From Entamoeba invadens IP1 (lineage: Eukaryota; Evosea; Mastigamoebida; Endamoebidae): a stretch of 31,649 nucleotides of DNA. Made by a program: the position numbers and the translations under genes. This document shows positions 14,970 through 26,095 of this stretch, piece by piece. How positions within the stretch are numbered: position 1 is the stretch's first letter; the number at the start of each line of letters is the position of its first letter. Location of the stretch: positions 98,634-130,282 of the forward strand of contig NW_004443670.1 in assembly GCF_000330505.1 (NCBI RefSeq), in the 5' to 3' direction. Below the pieces are notes generated by a model that searched no databases, was not told where the DNA came from, and saw only the letters and a list, made by a program, of their open reading frames with translations.

Positions 14970-16864
14970 TTGTGTTTGGATCTACAATTAATAATGATTC
15001 GTTCATTTATTTGGAATTACATGAAAATTGTATATTTGCCATGCCAAGAACACGCCGAGTGTCTTCCCGGTGAATACCAATCAAAGGGAGAACCCACATG
15101 TGTTGGTTGTTCCTTTTTTATAAAATGTTTTCTCTGTAACAAAATGTTAAATTATAACATGGTCACACAGTCTACTTCATCAGCAAAAAATCATTTAATT
15201 AATTTACATTACGACAAATTAAAAGATGAAGAAAAAAGGAGAAAACTGTTTCCAAAAATGTCACAAAGAAATAAAGAGGTTAATATAATGTTGATGAGAT
15301 TTTTTCATCTGTTGGAATTCCTTTTAGTCAACTTCGAAATCCCTTTTTAGTCGAGTTACTGAATTTTCTTGATAAGTCAGTTGTATTGTCAGACGAAAAA
15401 ACATTTAGAACAACTTGTCTTTTTGAATTGTACGATAGAGAACTAGGAGATCTCAAAAAAAAGAATTAAAGAAGATGTCGTTTTCAATAATCTATCAGGA
15501 TATATTTCAACAGATATTATGAGTAAATATAATAATTCTTATATAACAACAACTCTCCACTATGTCGATAAACAATTTGAGTCACACAACGAAGTTTTGA
15601 ATGTGAGTCCTTTTAATGTAGAACATACAGGAAAGGAAATTAAAACGTATGTGAGTCAAATTGTTACCGATTTAAATTTGAATGTTAACAACATACATTT
15701 TGTTGCTGATTCGGCATCAAATAACAATAAATTGTCTGAAATAAATGGAAACAAAACAGATTGTGTTGTACACACGTCGAATAATTTGTTTTCTGCTGTG
15801 ATAAAACAAATACCAGGGATGAAAGCCTTCATGAAAAGTATTAATTCTTTGGCCAAAACACTCCAATTTTCTCAAAAAACACAAAGAATATTTGAAGAGT
15901 TGTGTTCAAAAAAATTGTGAAGAGCCTGGATGTCTTGCGACTTAGACGAAAACGCGGTTTAATTCATGTTACCTTTCTTTTAGCAAATTGTTAAAAAGAG
16001 AGAAGAGTGTTAAAGAACTGAACAATGGGATTCAATTCAATGAAGAGGGGTGGAAAGGGGTCAAAGAAATGTATTCACTCACAAAAGCAATGGACGATCT
16101 TTACAACAAATTGGCGGTGAACCAAAAAATTACATCGTGTTATGTTGTGGGAGCTATTAGAGACATTTGGAACACATTTTCCTCTTCTATTTACCAACCG
16201 GAAGGTTTTCTAAAAAGTATATTAAAACATAGTGAAATAGATGAAGATTATGCAGAAGAATCGGAAAGTGGTTTTATGGAAATTGAAGCTGGGACTATTT
16301 TTGGAAAGGACTGGAAAATGATAGCTCGATCTGAATTCGAAAAAAGACTGCGCGCCATTTCTCAAAAAGAAGAATATATTTTAGCAGCTTTCTTTTTTTC
16401 CTATTACTGGTGATGGTGATTTGTTTGAAACACAAATCAATACCTGTGTTCAAAAAGTGAAGGCTGAATTGAGTGGCATAAGTAATATAACACCACAAAG
16501 TAGTTCCGCCTTTTTAAATTCGAGTTCAAATTTTCATATTGAATTTGCCAATTGGGCAATTCCAATGATGACAACTGATGCAGTACAAAGACTAGAAGAA
16601 TCACCATTTGATAAAGCAATTAGATTGTATTTAGAAGATCGTGGTGCGATAGAAAACGGAGAAAACTGTAAAAGTCCCGAAGAATATTGGCAAAACTGTA
16701 TTAAACTAAACAAACACGCCGATTTATATGATATTGCCAGGAAGTATCTCTCTTTTCAACCAACAAGCATAGACTCCGAAAGAGTTTTTCGAAATGTTGG
16801 TAAAATAGTCTATAATGAAACTTCGTCATTTACCCCAGAAAACGCCTCGAAAGTGTCTTTTTGA
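14970..16864 (+). pseudogene. hAT-family transposase, decayed
   Basis: Fragments in several plus-strand frames line up as one hAT transposase. A BED-type zinc finger lies at 15124-15213 (CFLCNKML…HLINLHY, C-x2-C…H-x4-H). 'RNPFLVELLNFLDKS' (15328-15372) and 'SGYISTDIMSKYNNSYITTT' (15497-15556) include the first catalytic-Asp region. 'HTGKEIKTYVSQIV' and 'FVADSASNNNKLSEI' (near 15699-15743) hold the second Asp. 'TRFNSCYLSFSKLLKREKSV' (15955-16014) is the conserved TRWNS-like segment. The C-terminal hATC dimerisation region is 'ARKYLSFQPTSIDSERVFRN' (16737-16796). Breaks include a frame change near 15307-15347, one in the A-run at 15457-15470, stops near 15918 and 15952, and a frame change near 16400. 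It cannot make a working enzyme. TIRs were not identified. Confidence 0.9.
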
Positions 16865-17490
16865 GACTACAAATAAACAAACAACACCAAAAATAAACAG
16901 ATTAAATGGTTTGGAGTCAAGTATGGTTGATTATTCTTCATAGATCTCAATGGTTGTGACCTTAGTGAGATAAAACCTTGGATGATCTCTTTGATGAGCA
17001 CTAACTCAACACTATACACGAGAAACTCCAACATCAAAGACGCCATTCGAACAGACTTGACTGTGTTACATTTTCTTTTTGCAGCACCTCCATGTAGAGT
17101 TTTGAAGAGTTATAAAAATACAGTACGGTTTGATATCAGCGCTTGGGAAATACCAAGAGAATCTGCAACAGTTAAGTCACTAATGATGTCACAAAAATAG
17201 ACCCAATGATAACACCAAACCGATGGTTTTTGATTGTTGTTGCACATAATGCATCCATGTAATATGTCTCGGCTCAAACGTGGCATAATTTTATACAAGC
17301 ACAATATACAAATCATTGAATTGTATATTATGCCCCATATGATTGGCGTTGAATAATTACAATAAACGTGTTTCAAAAACGATTTCATTGAGCATTAAAA
17401 GAGCAATAAACTGCGAATCCAATCGAATGGTATTCAAGACTGAAGGAAATTACATTGACTTTCCAGTCGACGAATTCAAAGTGTAACATA
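16865..17490 (+). other. Unassigned, partly coding-like stretch between hAT and TMK pseudogenes
   Basis: Base composition here is richer in GC than in true spacers, and short frames such as TNSTLYTRNSNIKDAIRTD (17001-17057), followed by LTVLHFLFAAPP, look protein-like, but stops occur every 30-70 codons. It may be the decayed N-terminal part of the TMK pseudogene that follows, or another lost gene. A 92-codon minus-strand frame (17110-17388) is probably a shadow. Confidence 0.35.
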
Positions 17491-19693
17491 GTGTCAGTAT
17501 GAAGTGTTCCAATCTGTTTTATGGGTGTTATTCATGTGACCACAAACCGAATTCAACAATTGATATTGATGTTTTGGGGTTTTCTGGCTGCCAGAGTGGC
17601 GTGGAGTTTGAGTCTCGAAAAACAAAGAAATGATTGACAACAACAAATTTGATAGATAAGGAGGGATACAGAATCGAGTGTACTACAAGTTGTTCGACTT
17701 GTACAACAAGAACAAATAATCAACACACAAAATCATTTGAGTATAGGGATCATTTAGATTCAACACTGTCATATGAGAACCACAAATACTGTCAGAAGTA
17801 CCAAATTGGTTTGGATGTATAGAATGTTTCAATTCAATCAACTTAAATGGTGTTTGTTCAATAGTTGAAACGAACACAAAAATGTACCTTTTATTTAGAT
17901 AGTTACAACACAATTAAATGTGAAAAATACCTTAAACATTCACAAACAAAAACATATACAACTTTATGGAGTGATGATGTTAGACATGAAGCATTATTAA
18001 AAGGACTGTGTATAAAATGTTATTCGAAATACTTTTTGAACAAAGTATATCCACTAAAATGTGAGTTGAGTGGAGATAATGTCTGACTTGCACAACACCG
18101 ACTACATGTTATATATTCTCAAATGGGTTTTCTCTTGTTAATGGAAGTTGTGTTTCACTATCAAATTGTTTTGTGTCAACGCCAAGTGGATGTACTGTGT
18201 GTAATAAAGGTTATTATCTAATTCTCGGCTCATGCAAAATGTTAAGTGAAATCCACTACAAATCTGTTGTTATGATAACAAATATTAGATGTGCAATGTA
18301 TGTTATGTAAAGACAACTATATTTTAAGTGACACACAATGTGTTGACATGTCTACTGCGCGTTGCCAAAGTGTCGACTTATCAACTTCAAAATGTGCAAT
18401 TTGTGAAGAGAAGTACAAATTTGATGACAAAAAATGTGTTTCAATGGAAACGACGCTATGCTCGTATACATCATCAGGCAACTGCCTTCATTATGATTTA
18501 CAAATCTCATTTAGAACTTCCAATGAGGGTGTATTGGTTTGCAATACAGAAGTGAAGACTGTGTACTGCAAAGAAAACAGCAATACGGGGTGAACCAAGT
18601 GTTATGACGGGTATTATCTAATTGGTACTGAATGTCTTCAATGTGACAAGAAGTGCTCAAATTGTGTTGGCAACGTTTCAACATGTGCAAAGTGTAACGT
18701 GAAAGGTGGGTATTACCAATATGTCGAATTTACAACAATAAAAGACAAGAAGTGTGTCATCAATACAACACTTGACAATTGTGAATGGGTTTCAGAATAT
18801 GGGTGTGCTGTGTGTCTCGATGGGTATTATCAAAACAAATATTTAAAATGCCCAAAGTGTGTTAAATTGCGTGCGACTTGTTCAGACAATAACACGTGCT
18901 CTTTATGTATTAATCAATATGTTTTGATATCAAAATAGTTGCAATGTGTGAAATGGAATTCAATTGCAATAGTAAATCGTATGATTTAAAAACACGACAA
19001 TGCAGTGAGTACAGTGTAAGCAACAAATTTGGACCAAATGGAGACGAGTGTGTTCACACGACAAATGTACTTTCAATTATACTTCCAATCATTTTTGATT
19101 TTTTAAAGTTGTTATTATAACAATAAGTTGTATACTTTTTACATATTCATTACAGAAAAGAAGAGAAGTTAAGGAAGTCACCTGTCAACGAATTTTTGTT
19201 GAAAGATTTAAAAAAGAAAGAAGTTGATACCATATATATTGGCACTCAAAAAACGCATTTTGAAGGCGAAATTGCAGTTCAGAAAGACGGCGAATGCAAA
19301 TTTATGATTGGCAACGACAGAACGTCTTTATTGAAAATTCAATTCACAACACAAAATGACAAGGAAAAGTTTGAGTTGAATGTTAAACCTTCCATACCAG
19401 TGAGTATCGAGAAAGGTTGTGCTGTTGAATTAACTGTTGCTGTTTATCCGCTGTGTACACTTGAGAAGACTATTGACATCACTTGTTCGGTCTTGAACAT
19501 CAACAAAGGCAAAATATCAGAGATAAAAATCCCAGTAAAATTTGCGTCAGAAATGTCGACAGCACTTAACCCAGACGAATTGAAAAAAGTTCGAAAACTC
19601 AGAGAAGGAAGCTTTGGGATTGTGTTTAAAGGAACATATCGAGGAAATGTTGTTGCCATCAAAGAGATGAAGGAAATGGTTGTCGCCACTTAA
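17491..19693 (+). pseudogene. Transmembrane kinase (TMK) pseudogene, truncated in the kinase domain
   Basis: Cys-rich repeats with CxxC pairs run from about 17500 to 19060: 'CSNCVGNVSTCAKC', 'CAVCLDGYYQ', 'CPKCVKLRATCSDNNTC', 'CLTCTTPTTC', 'GCTVCNKGYY'. These match the ectodomain of Entamoeba TMKs. A hydrophobic stretch (VLSIILPIIFDFLKLLL, about 19068-19118) would be the membrane helix. An intact cytosolic part follows (19196-19693), with 'EMSTALNPDELKKV', then 'REGSFGIVFKGTYRGN' and 'VAIKEMKEM', which is the TMK juxtamembrane motif and the start of the kinase N-lobe. The glycine loop has Arg in place of its first Gly. The frame stops with TAA at 19691-19693 right after the VAIK lysine, so all catalytic residues (HRD, DFG) are absent. 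Stops at 18084, 18591, 18936 and 19120 and several frame changes confirm decay. TMKs are a large Entamoeba receptor-kinase family with many broken members. Confidence 0.88.
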
Positions 19694-19984
19694 AAAGCAA
19701 AAGGTTTTACAAAGAATTTGATTGTTGAAAGTTCAAGTCGAATTGACTGTGTCTAGCAACCAGGTAATAATACTATTATGTATTATAATTTTAATTATAA
19801 ATTGACCTAATTCATATATTTTTTTTAACAAGAATTTAACTATTAATTATAATTAATAAAACAAGCTGTTTAAATTATTTTTACAATACATCACAACTTG
19901 TTCAAAATGTATTTTATAAATTGGTTTGAAAACAATAATTTTGATTTTTCTTTTTTGAAAATTTTGACATGTCTCTTTTTTTCC
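19694..19984. other. AT-rich spacer
   Basis: No kinase continuation can be read here in any frame beyond a few codons. The sequence becomes A/T-rich by 19770, and no coding or structural feature is seen up to the TTAA at 19985. Confidence 0.4.
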
Positions 19985-20644
19985 TTAACTCGCCGACAAC
20001 CCAATACTGCTCTTTTTAACAGTTTTTTAAAAATTTGTCCCAAAACTGTTTAAACAATATTGAATTGTTATTAGGTGATTTTCCTGAAAAAACAGATAAA
20101 AACAAATAAATAACAATTCATATAATGGAATTATTTTTATTTTTCATACCAAAAAATCGTTTTGTGCATTTATTTTTTTATATAAAAATTTAAAAGCAAA
20201 ACAGAACAAAAATTACAACCAAGATAATAAAGAGTTGGTGGAAAAAGTCGGCTTTAGCAAATTATTGTAATATATAATATTTATTGTTATAAATAAAAAA
20301 CATTTTATATCATTTTAAAAACATTAATTAAAACAAAAAATAATTAAAAATACTTGTAAAACCAAACAATGGTTGAATTTTTTAATATTCCCGTTAATAA
20401 AATTGACGTTTCGGATACATAACACAGTTTTGTTGTTGTGGTTGTATTACCCCATAAACAGTCAATTGCGACCATTTGATGTTTGATTTTGTAATTGAAA
20501 ATAATGTTTGGCAAATATAAAAGAAAGCAAATTTGAAAGTTATCAAATTAATCATTTGATTTATTATTTAATAAATACAACACAATTCAACAATAAAAAA
20601 CTTGAATGTAGCATTTTGAAACAATTTATTTATAATTACAAATT

Positions 20645-20933
20645 TAAACTTATAAATATATTAAAGAAACCCACAAAACGCAGCAAATGTTTAAAAATTG
20701 TCACACATACAATCCACCCATAAATTGAATCAATCTCTATGTGAAAGTGTCAATGTGTAAAATCAACTGAGATTGATTATGGTAATAACTTATAGTTTTT
20801 AAAAATTCATTTTTTGTATTTAATTTCAAAAAGGTGTTTCAATATCTGAATTGAAATTGTGTCCTGCTCGAAAGTTATATAAATTTTAATAATATATAAA
20901 TACAAAGAATGACTAATAAAAATGGTTGTTCAT
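20645..20933. repeat. Direct repeat, copy 1 (runs into assembly gap)
   Basis: This region matches 21034-21300 in the same orientation with scattered changes. Shared blocks include GTGTAAAATCAACTGAGATT (20755-20774), TTGATTATGG, CTTATAGTTTT, GTATTTAATTTCAAAA, TTGTGTCCTGCT and AATAAAAATGGTTGTT. The copies differ at roughly one base in ten by eye plus small gaps, so they are an old duplication, not a recent one. Confidence 0.8.
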
Positions 20934-21033
20934 NNNNNNNNNNNNNNNNNNNNNNNNNNNNNNNNNNNNNNNNNNNNNNNNNNNNNNNNNNNNNNNNNNN
21001 NNNNNNNNNNNNNNNNNNNNNNNNNNNNNNNNN
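20934..21033. other. Assembly gap (100 N)
   Basis: Exactly one hundred N bases, the conventional size for a gap of unknown length. It separates two copies of a direct repeat, so the gap probably reflects a repeat array that the assembly could not resolve. Confidence 0.98.
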
Positions 21034-21300
21034 GACTTAAAATATTAAAGAAGTCCACAAAATGCAGCGAATGTTAAAAAATTACACATTCAATCCACCA
21101 ATCAATTTCTGTGTCTAAGTGTCAACGTGTAAAATCAACTGAGATTGATTATGGTAGTAGCTTATAGTTTTAAAATATTCAATTTCTGTATTTAATTTCA
21201 AAAGTGTCTCAATATCTAAATTATTATTGTGTCCTGCTTGAAAGTTTTATAATTTTTAATAACAATAAAAATACAAATAATTAATAAAAATGGTTGTTTA
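21034..21300. repeat. Direct repeat, copy 2 (starts at assembly gap)
   Basis: This is the partner of 20645-20933 in the same orientation. The similarity ends at about 21300 (AAAATGGTTGTTTAT), very close to where copy 1 meets the gap, so further copies may be hidden in the gap. Confidence 0.8.
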
Positions 21301-22633
21301 TAAAATATAGTTAATCTTATCGAGACAAACTAATTTCTGCCAACTCCGAGAAAAGTATTCATAAAATCTAAAGAAAATGACAAAAAGCACACATAACAAA
21401 CGTGAAAATTGATATTTTTTGACAAAACAAATAAATAATAATAGTCTTAATAAAAAAAATAAAATTGGTTATGTTCAGAGAATGACGCAAATTGATAACA
21501 GTGGTGTTATTTCCATTGAATAACGTGTTTCTGTGTCATAGTGAAAATGATAGAGTCGAAATAGTTGTAAAATATTATAACAATAAAACGAATTTATTAT
21601 GTATCGCTTTTGCAGACAGCGATGCATCTGTAATTGATTATCAAGCAACCCGAATATAAAGAATAATTATAATAAAGTATACATTGTTATAGACAATAAA
21701 AAAGCTAAATTACGCATAACGTAAAACACAACAAAAATTAAAAATATATACCAAATAAATCAATAAAATAGCATTGATAGACAAAGAAGTTTGGTTTTTT
21801 GTTGTTTGGAAAATTAAAAATATAGTTGTGGTTTACCTTATTCATTTTAAACGCCCCTTTCAATAGATTATTAAAAATGTGCTATTATATACATCAAAAT
21901 ATCAAGAGTCAATAACAAACAATTGGTTAAACAGTCCATATATTTGAAAAGAAGTTAGACAACAATATAAAAATATGTGGATTATTTGTAGTAGAGGGAA
22001 ATTGTTATTAAATTAATAATAGCTTTGACACTAAAAACTGTTTTTAATGATTGCTTGTTATATTTTAATTTCTTTTGATAAACACTCTCCAAGAGATTAC
22101 TCACAATATGGTAAATACCAAAAGATGAAAAAAATATATTTTTAGAGAGACAAAACGGTCAAAAATCTTGCTACATCGTATTGTCTGAAAAAATACACAG
22201 TTAATATAATGGATTTTTTTGAAAATTTTTTATTTTTTATAAAGACTATTGTGTGTACATATATTTTATGTGTTTTTTAATTATCACTGATGTGTTCATG
22301 TATCTTTTGCAATTTGTATTTCATTTCAACTCAAAACCAATAGTTTTTTTTGTTTAGTGTATAAAAAACATATTTATTTGTTTTGGAATAAATGTTATTA
22401 TATTTTACCAGTATTCTTATTTTGCCATTTTTTACTTTTTGTCATAAAATTATATTTTTTTCATTTTTTTCACATTTTATTTGTTTTTTAGTTTACGATT
22501 TGAACTCGTTATTCCATTTTCATTTTACTATAATTAAACTACACTGTATAATATAATTTTTTTCAAAAAAACAAAAACACTGCTCTTTTTAACAGTATTG
22601 GTTTGTTGGGGATTAGGTACGTCGGCGAGTTAA

Positions 22634-23278
22634 CGTTCATAATAATTTTTTGAGACAGTTTTGTGTTTTATATTTTAAACAAAGACATTATTAGGTTTTG
22701 TTTCTTTCGGTTCTTTAAATGAGCTGTTTTGGATTATTAACTATTTTCGAAACAAAAAGAAGCTACCCCTTTTTAAGTTTTTGAATAGGTTTTATCTTCA
22801 GTTTTTGGTTGTGAAAAAAAATGGTGTCTGCATTCTGATAAAACCCAACCAAAATTCGGCAAAATAACCAAGTTGGTCATTCGGACCCTAGGTATAGTCA
22901 TTGAATAATTTTAATGCCTTTTTTCTCGTTTTCACTTTATTAATTTTAATTTTAATTTTTTAACTATTAAATAAAAGAATTTTTTTAGAATCTTTTTAAT
23001 TATGTCTGTTCAGTTTAATAAAATAAGCTATATTTTATTATAAACAAATATATATTATTATTATATTATTATTATATATTACTATATATTATTATTATTA
23101 TTTTGATATTTAAATCATTTGATAATGATTCTTGAAAAACATTTTAATAATCAAAATTCGTTATTGTTAAATATATTGCTTTACAACGCCATATTATAGT
23201 TTTTGATTGTAATATTATGTTGTATCGATTGTACGATTAATCAATTTGTTTATAAACTTTTGGTTATACTTTTAATTA
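22634..23278. other. AT-rich spacer
   Basis: No coding sequence is seen. A run of TATTATTATTATATTA-type sequence occurs near 23048-23103. The stretch ends at the target-site duplication of the LINE fragment. Confidence 0.4.
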
Positions 23279-24047
23279 TGTTTGCCAAATAATTAATTGC
23301 AAAAATCAAATTGCCAACATATGACACATCTTGCTGAGTTGTCCAATGACCAAGAAGTCTCAAATAGCCAGACACAATGTAGTCTGTGACAAAATCCACA
23401 TGGTACTGCTGAAGAGGCTGAAGAGGATAGATGAGAACACCTCAATGACTGTGCCTCCCAAAGACATGTACGACGAAGGTGAAAAAAATGTGGTCATTGC
23501 CGAAAGAAATCTGCTCTGTGATGATAGGCAAAGCTTTGCTCGAAGACCCGACATTTATTGGCAAGACAATAAAGCAAAAAAGGGTTATGTGATTGATGTC
23601 ACAATTGTAAAAGATGAAAACCTCGCCACTGCTTACTTCCGAAAAGTGTCAAAATATAACACGCTTTGCGAGAAGCTTCGAGGTGCAAGAAATCTGCGAA
23701 GTGTGACCACTGTTCCAGTGGTCATAACGATCAGCGGACTGATAAACAAGCTCTCTGTGGAAAGGATAGAGAAGCTGTTGAAGATCAGATTGGACTTACC
23801 TAAAATAATTAGGGATGTCACAATCTCTAGTATGAAAGACCTGATGACTTACTTGAGTCATGGGAGAGCTTCCTTTGAGCCAGGAAACTCACTGGATTGT
23901 TTTCCACATGACGTATCGGGAACAGAGAGTCCCGAAGGCGAAGAGATGGTTGAAGGAGAAGACTGCTCCGAGCCATGCAATCCAATAACAAATTTAATTG
24001 GAAACGCATAATTGAATTCTTGGGGTTTGTTTGCCAAATAATTAATT
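23279..24047 (+). mobile_element. 5'-truncated R4-type LINE insertion with 20-bp target-site duplication
   Basis: The 20-mer TGTTTGCCAAATAATTAATT occurs at 23279-23298 and again at 24028-24047, bracketing 729 bp that contain only the 3' end of a LINE. Short direct duplications of this length are typical of target-primed reverse transcription. The insert starts inside the zinc-finger/endonuclease region, so the reverse transcriptase is missing, and ends about 16 bases after the stop codon without a poly(A) tail (TTGAATTCTTGGGGTT). Perfect duplication indicates a fairly young insertion. Confidence 0.88.
23322..24011 (+). pseudogene. C-terminal restriction-like endonuclease part of a LINE polyprotein (EhLINE/R4 type)
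   Basis: The frame is open from just after a TGA at 23319-23321 to TAA at 24009-24011 and reads HILLSCPMTKKSQIARHNVV, then CDKIH. A Cys/His cluster (C…H-x4-C-x3-H) precedes the nuclease, as in R4/EhLINE proteins. The nuclease core is 'RRPDIYWQDNKAKKGY' followed by 'VIDVTI', a PDX14D motif, then 'KVSKYNTLCEKL', the conserved Lys/Tyr block. There is no upstream ATG for this frame; the first internal ATG codes 'MTKKSQ'. The C-terminal tail is acidic (GEEMVEGEDCSEPCNP). The fragment cannot act alone because the reverse transcriptase is absent. Its GC content is clearly higher than that of the flanks, consistent with an inserted gene piece. Confidence 0.9.
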
Positions 24048-25447
24048 TATTTTCCCAAAGAACCAACACCAAGTGTTTTCAGTTTGTGACTAAAATAAAA
24101 ATGTTACAAATTCAAAGCAACACAAATTGATTTCCATACTCAGGACGGTTTTCTGTGATTTTTGATCAAAATTTGCCTGAATTCAATACCTAATAACTGT
24201 GATAATTTAATTTGTTAATTTTTTCCATTGAATATTAATTTAGTAAAAACTTGAACCATTCTAGAAAATTTCAAAGAGCACAAAACTGTTTTTTATTAAG
24301 AACATAAAAATGTTGTTTCATCAACTAAGTATCACCATTCTAATCATGATTGTTTTTTGGAAAGACAAACAAAGGATTAATGTATATCCCATCCACACAT
24401 ATTCAAAACAGCAAAGTAAATATTATTCACGTTTCTATTAAAGTATGCCATAAATTGCAAAAGGGTTGTTTTTTCATCAAATCTATATTTATATTCACAT
24501 GCATTAATCGGATTAAAAAAACTACCCATTTTTTAAACAAAATAATAATGATGAAAGTAAATTTTAAATCTTTTATTGAAACGTGCAACATCAAGAACCT
24601 TGCATTTGTATGAATTGATAAAAATGAAAATACAACACTTGTTAACTCAAGAAGGTCATTCCTTAAAATAATTAATAATTTTATTTGTAATTATCACAAA
24701 AATAACATAGATAATTGGTTTATTGTGGAACTGTTCAAAACAAAAAATGATATGATCAACAAACATGCAAATTATAAACTAAAACGTACATGCAATTTTC
24801 CAAAAAGTAAACATGTTATTTTTAAAATAGTATTGAAACTTTCTTAAATATACATTAATATAGAAATTACAAAAATGTTCAAATATTTGAAATGAACACA
24901 AAGTTGGTGTTACGCATTCAATCAAAAAGACTTAATATTAACAGACAAAAAATAGGATTAATAATTGTATAATTTAAAGTTATGGAAATTGTATTTTATG
25001 ATTTTTTAAACAAATTAAACATAAAAAGATTATACTGAAAGTTGTTATTGTTATTCAATTACCCAACAACTTTTATTATTATTGGATGATTCAATTCCTT
25101 TGAACTTGTATGATATTATACTTTACAAACGTAATAACAAATATTTATTATTGGGTTTGGGTATTTATATAGAAAAAGATATGATATTGATCTTCACTTA
25201 AACTTTTTCTCAATTATTGTTTTTGGCTGAAACACATAATCTGTTGAAAGCACTATTTGTAGCAATTTGATGCCACCAAAATAAAAATGATAGCGAACGA
25301 TTCAGTTACTACATTAATGTATAAAAATTGCAAATTAAAGAACGGCTTGAAATTTTAGGACAAAGTGCAGATGGGCGTAAATTAAACATACCAACAAAAC
25401 TAACAAAAAAAGATTAAAAACAGCCATGTGCATTCTTTAGCAAGTCG
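24048..25447. other. AT-rich intergenic region, no gene seen
   Basis: About 1.4 kb has no supportable gene. The longest frame, 87 codons at 24350-24613 (plus), is Ile/Lys/Asn-rich without motifs and matches the base composition of the spacer, so I treat it as chance. No tRNA, inverted repeat or array was noticed. Confidence 0.5.
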
Positions 25448-25948
25448 CTACAAACACTGTGTTGATGGAGAGAGCTCAATTGTATCTTTTGTGTTTAAGA
25501 ATTTGTTGTTCAACGCGTCTCCCACCGATCTCACTTCAACATCGCTCGCGACAAGAAGTTGATCTTTCTCGACCGACTCGATGTGGTCAAATCCTCCGCA
25601 TGTAGAAATAGTGATTGAGTACCCAAAAGTTGGGAGTAAGTCTAAAATGTAGTTATTAGTTGTTGTAAGAAGTTGTTGAAGTGACGGCTCGGTCTCGTAG
25701 AGTGACGCGATAAATTTACGGAAATTGATTGTCTCGTCGTTGATATATATTTCGAGGATTTTTGGGACTGCGAGAGTTGACTGTAGTGGGTGTGTCACAA
25801 TAAAACGTACACAACAGTGCTTTGCTAACAATGATATCAAATAAAACGTCTGACGCGATTCGTCGTCAATTGGTAGAGGGCTCTCCTTGTGACGTCCCTC
25901 TTCGGAGTCTGAAGATGAGTTGTCTGGTTGGACTACAGGGGTGTTCAT
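25448..25948 (-). CDS. Hypothetical protein, 166 residues
   Basis: The first ATG in the open frame is at 25948-25946 (MNTPVVQPDNSSSDSEEGRH); the frame stays open upstream but without another ATG. The N-terminal 35 residues are acidic and Ser-rich. From about residue 35 a folded-looking domain follows: 'RQTFYLISLLAKHCCVRFIV', 'ILEIYINDETINFRKFIASL', 'YILDLLPTFGYSITISTCGG'. The alternation of hydrophobic strands and helices suggests an alpha/beta domain, but I recognise no family. There is no signal peptide. It ends with 'ELSPSTQCL'. It lies 147 bp downstream of, and on the same strand as, the pseudophosphatase; no shared function can be shown. GC and codon use match the neighbouring genes, supporting real coding. 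Confidence 0.7.
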   Translation of the reverse strand: MNTPVVQPDNSSSDSEEGRHKESPLPIDDESRQTFYLISLLAKHCCVRFIVTHPLQSTLAVPKILEIYINDETINFRKFIASLYETEPSLQQLLTTTNNYILDLLPTFGYSITISTCGGFDHIESVEKDQLLVASDVEVRSVGDALNNKFLNTKDTIELSPSTQCL

Positions 25949-26095
25949 CAAGAATAACAACAATCAATGAATTTTCTTAGTGAACACCAGAGTGTTTTTT
26001 TCTTTTTGTTATTTTTTATCAATTCTAGCCAGAAACCAAAAATTACAGTTCTCTCATTTTATTGTGTCCAAAAACAAGTTACACACTATTGAGCC

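Larger units (their letters stand above)
19985..22633. mobile_element. TTAA-flanked inverted-repeat element, piggyBac-like, non-autonomous
   Basis: The ends read TTAA-CTCGCCGAC (19985-19997) and GTCGGCGAG-TTAA (22621-22633), so a 9-bp perfect inverted repeat sits directly inside a TTAA duplication, the target preference of piggyBac elements. Subterminal sequence continues the symmetry: CCAATACTG near 20001-20009 on the left and CAGTATTGG near 22593-22601 on the right. The length of about 2.6 kb (unknown because of the N gap) suits a piggyBac element, but no transposase frame is present; the longest plus frame (20508-20723, 71 codons) has no recognisable motif. The interior is AT-rich and contains a diverged direct repeat. 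piggyBac-type elements have been reported in Entamoeba; here the assignment rests only on the ends. Confidence 0.6.

Noticed and set aside
20508..20723. Plus-strand frame of 71 codons inside the TTAA element
   Set aside because: Lys/Asn/Ile-rich product as expected from AT-rich DNA; no transposase motif.
24350..24613. Plus-strand frame of 87 codons
   Set aside because: Composition equals that of the spacer, no motifs, no promoter or intron signals.
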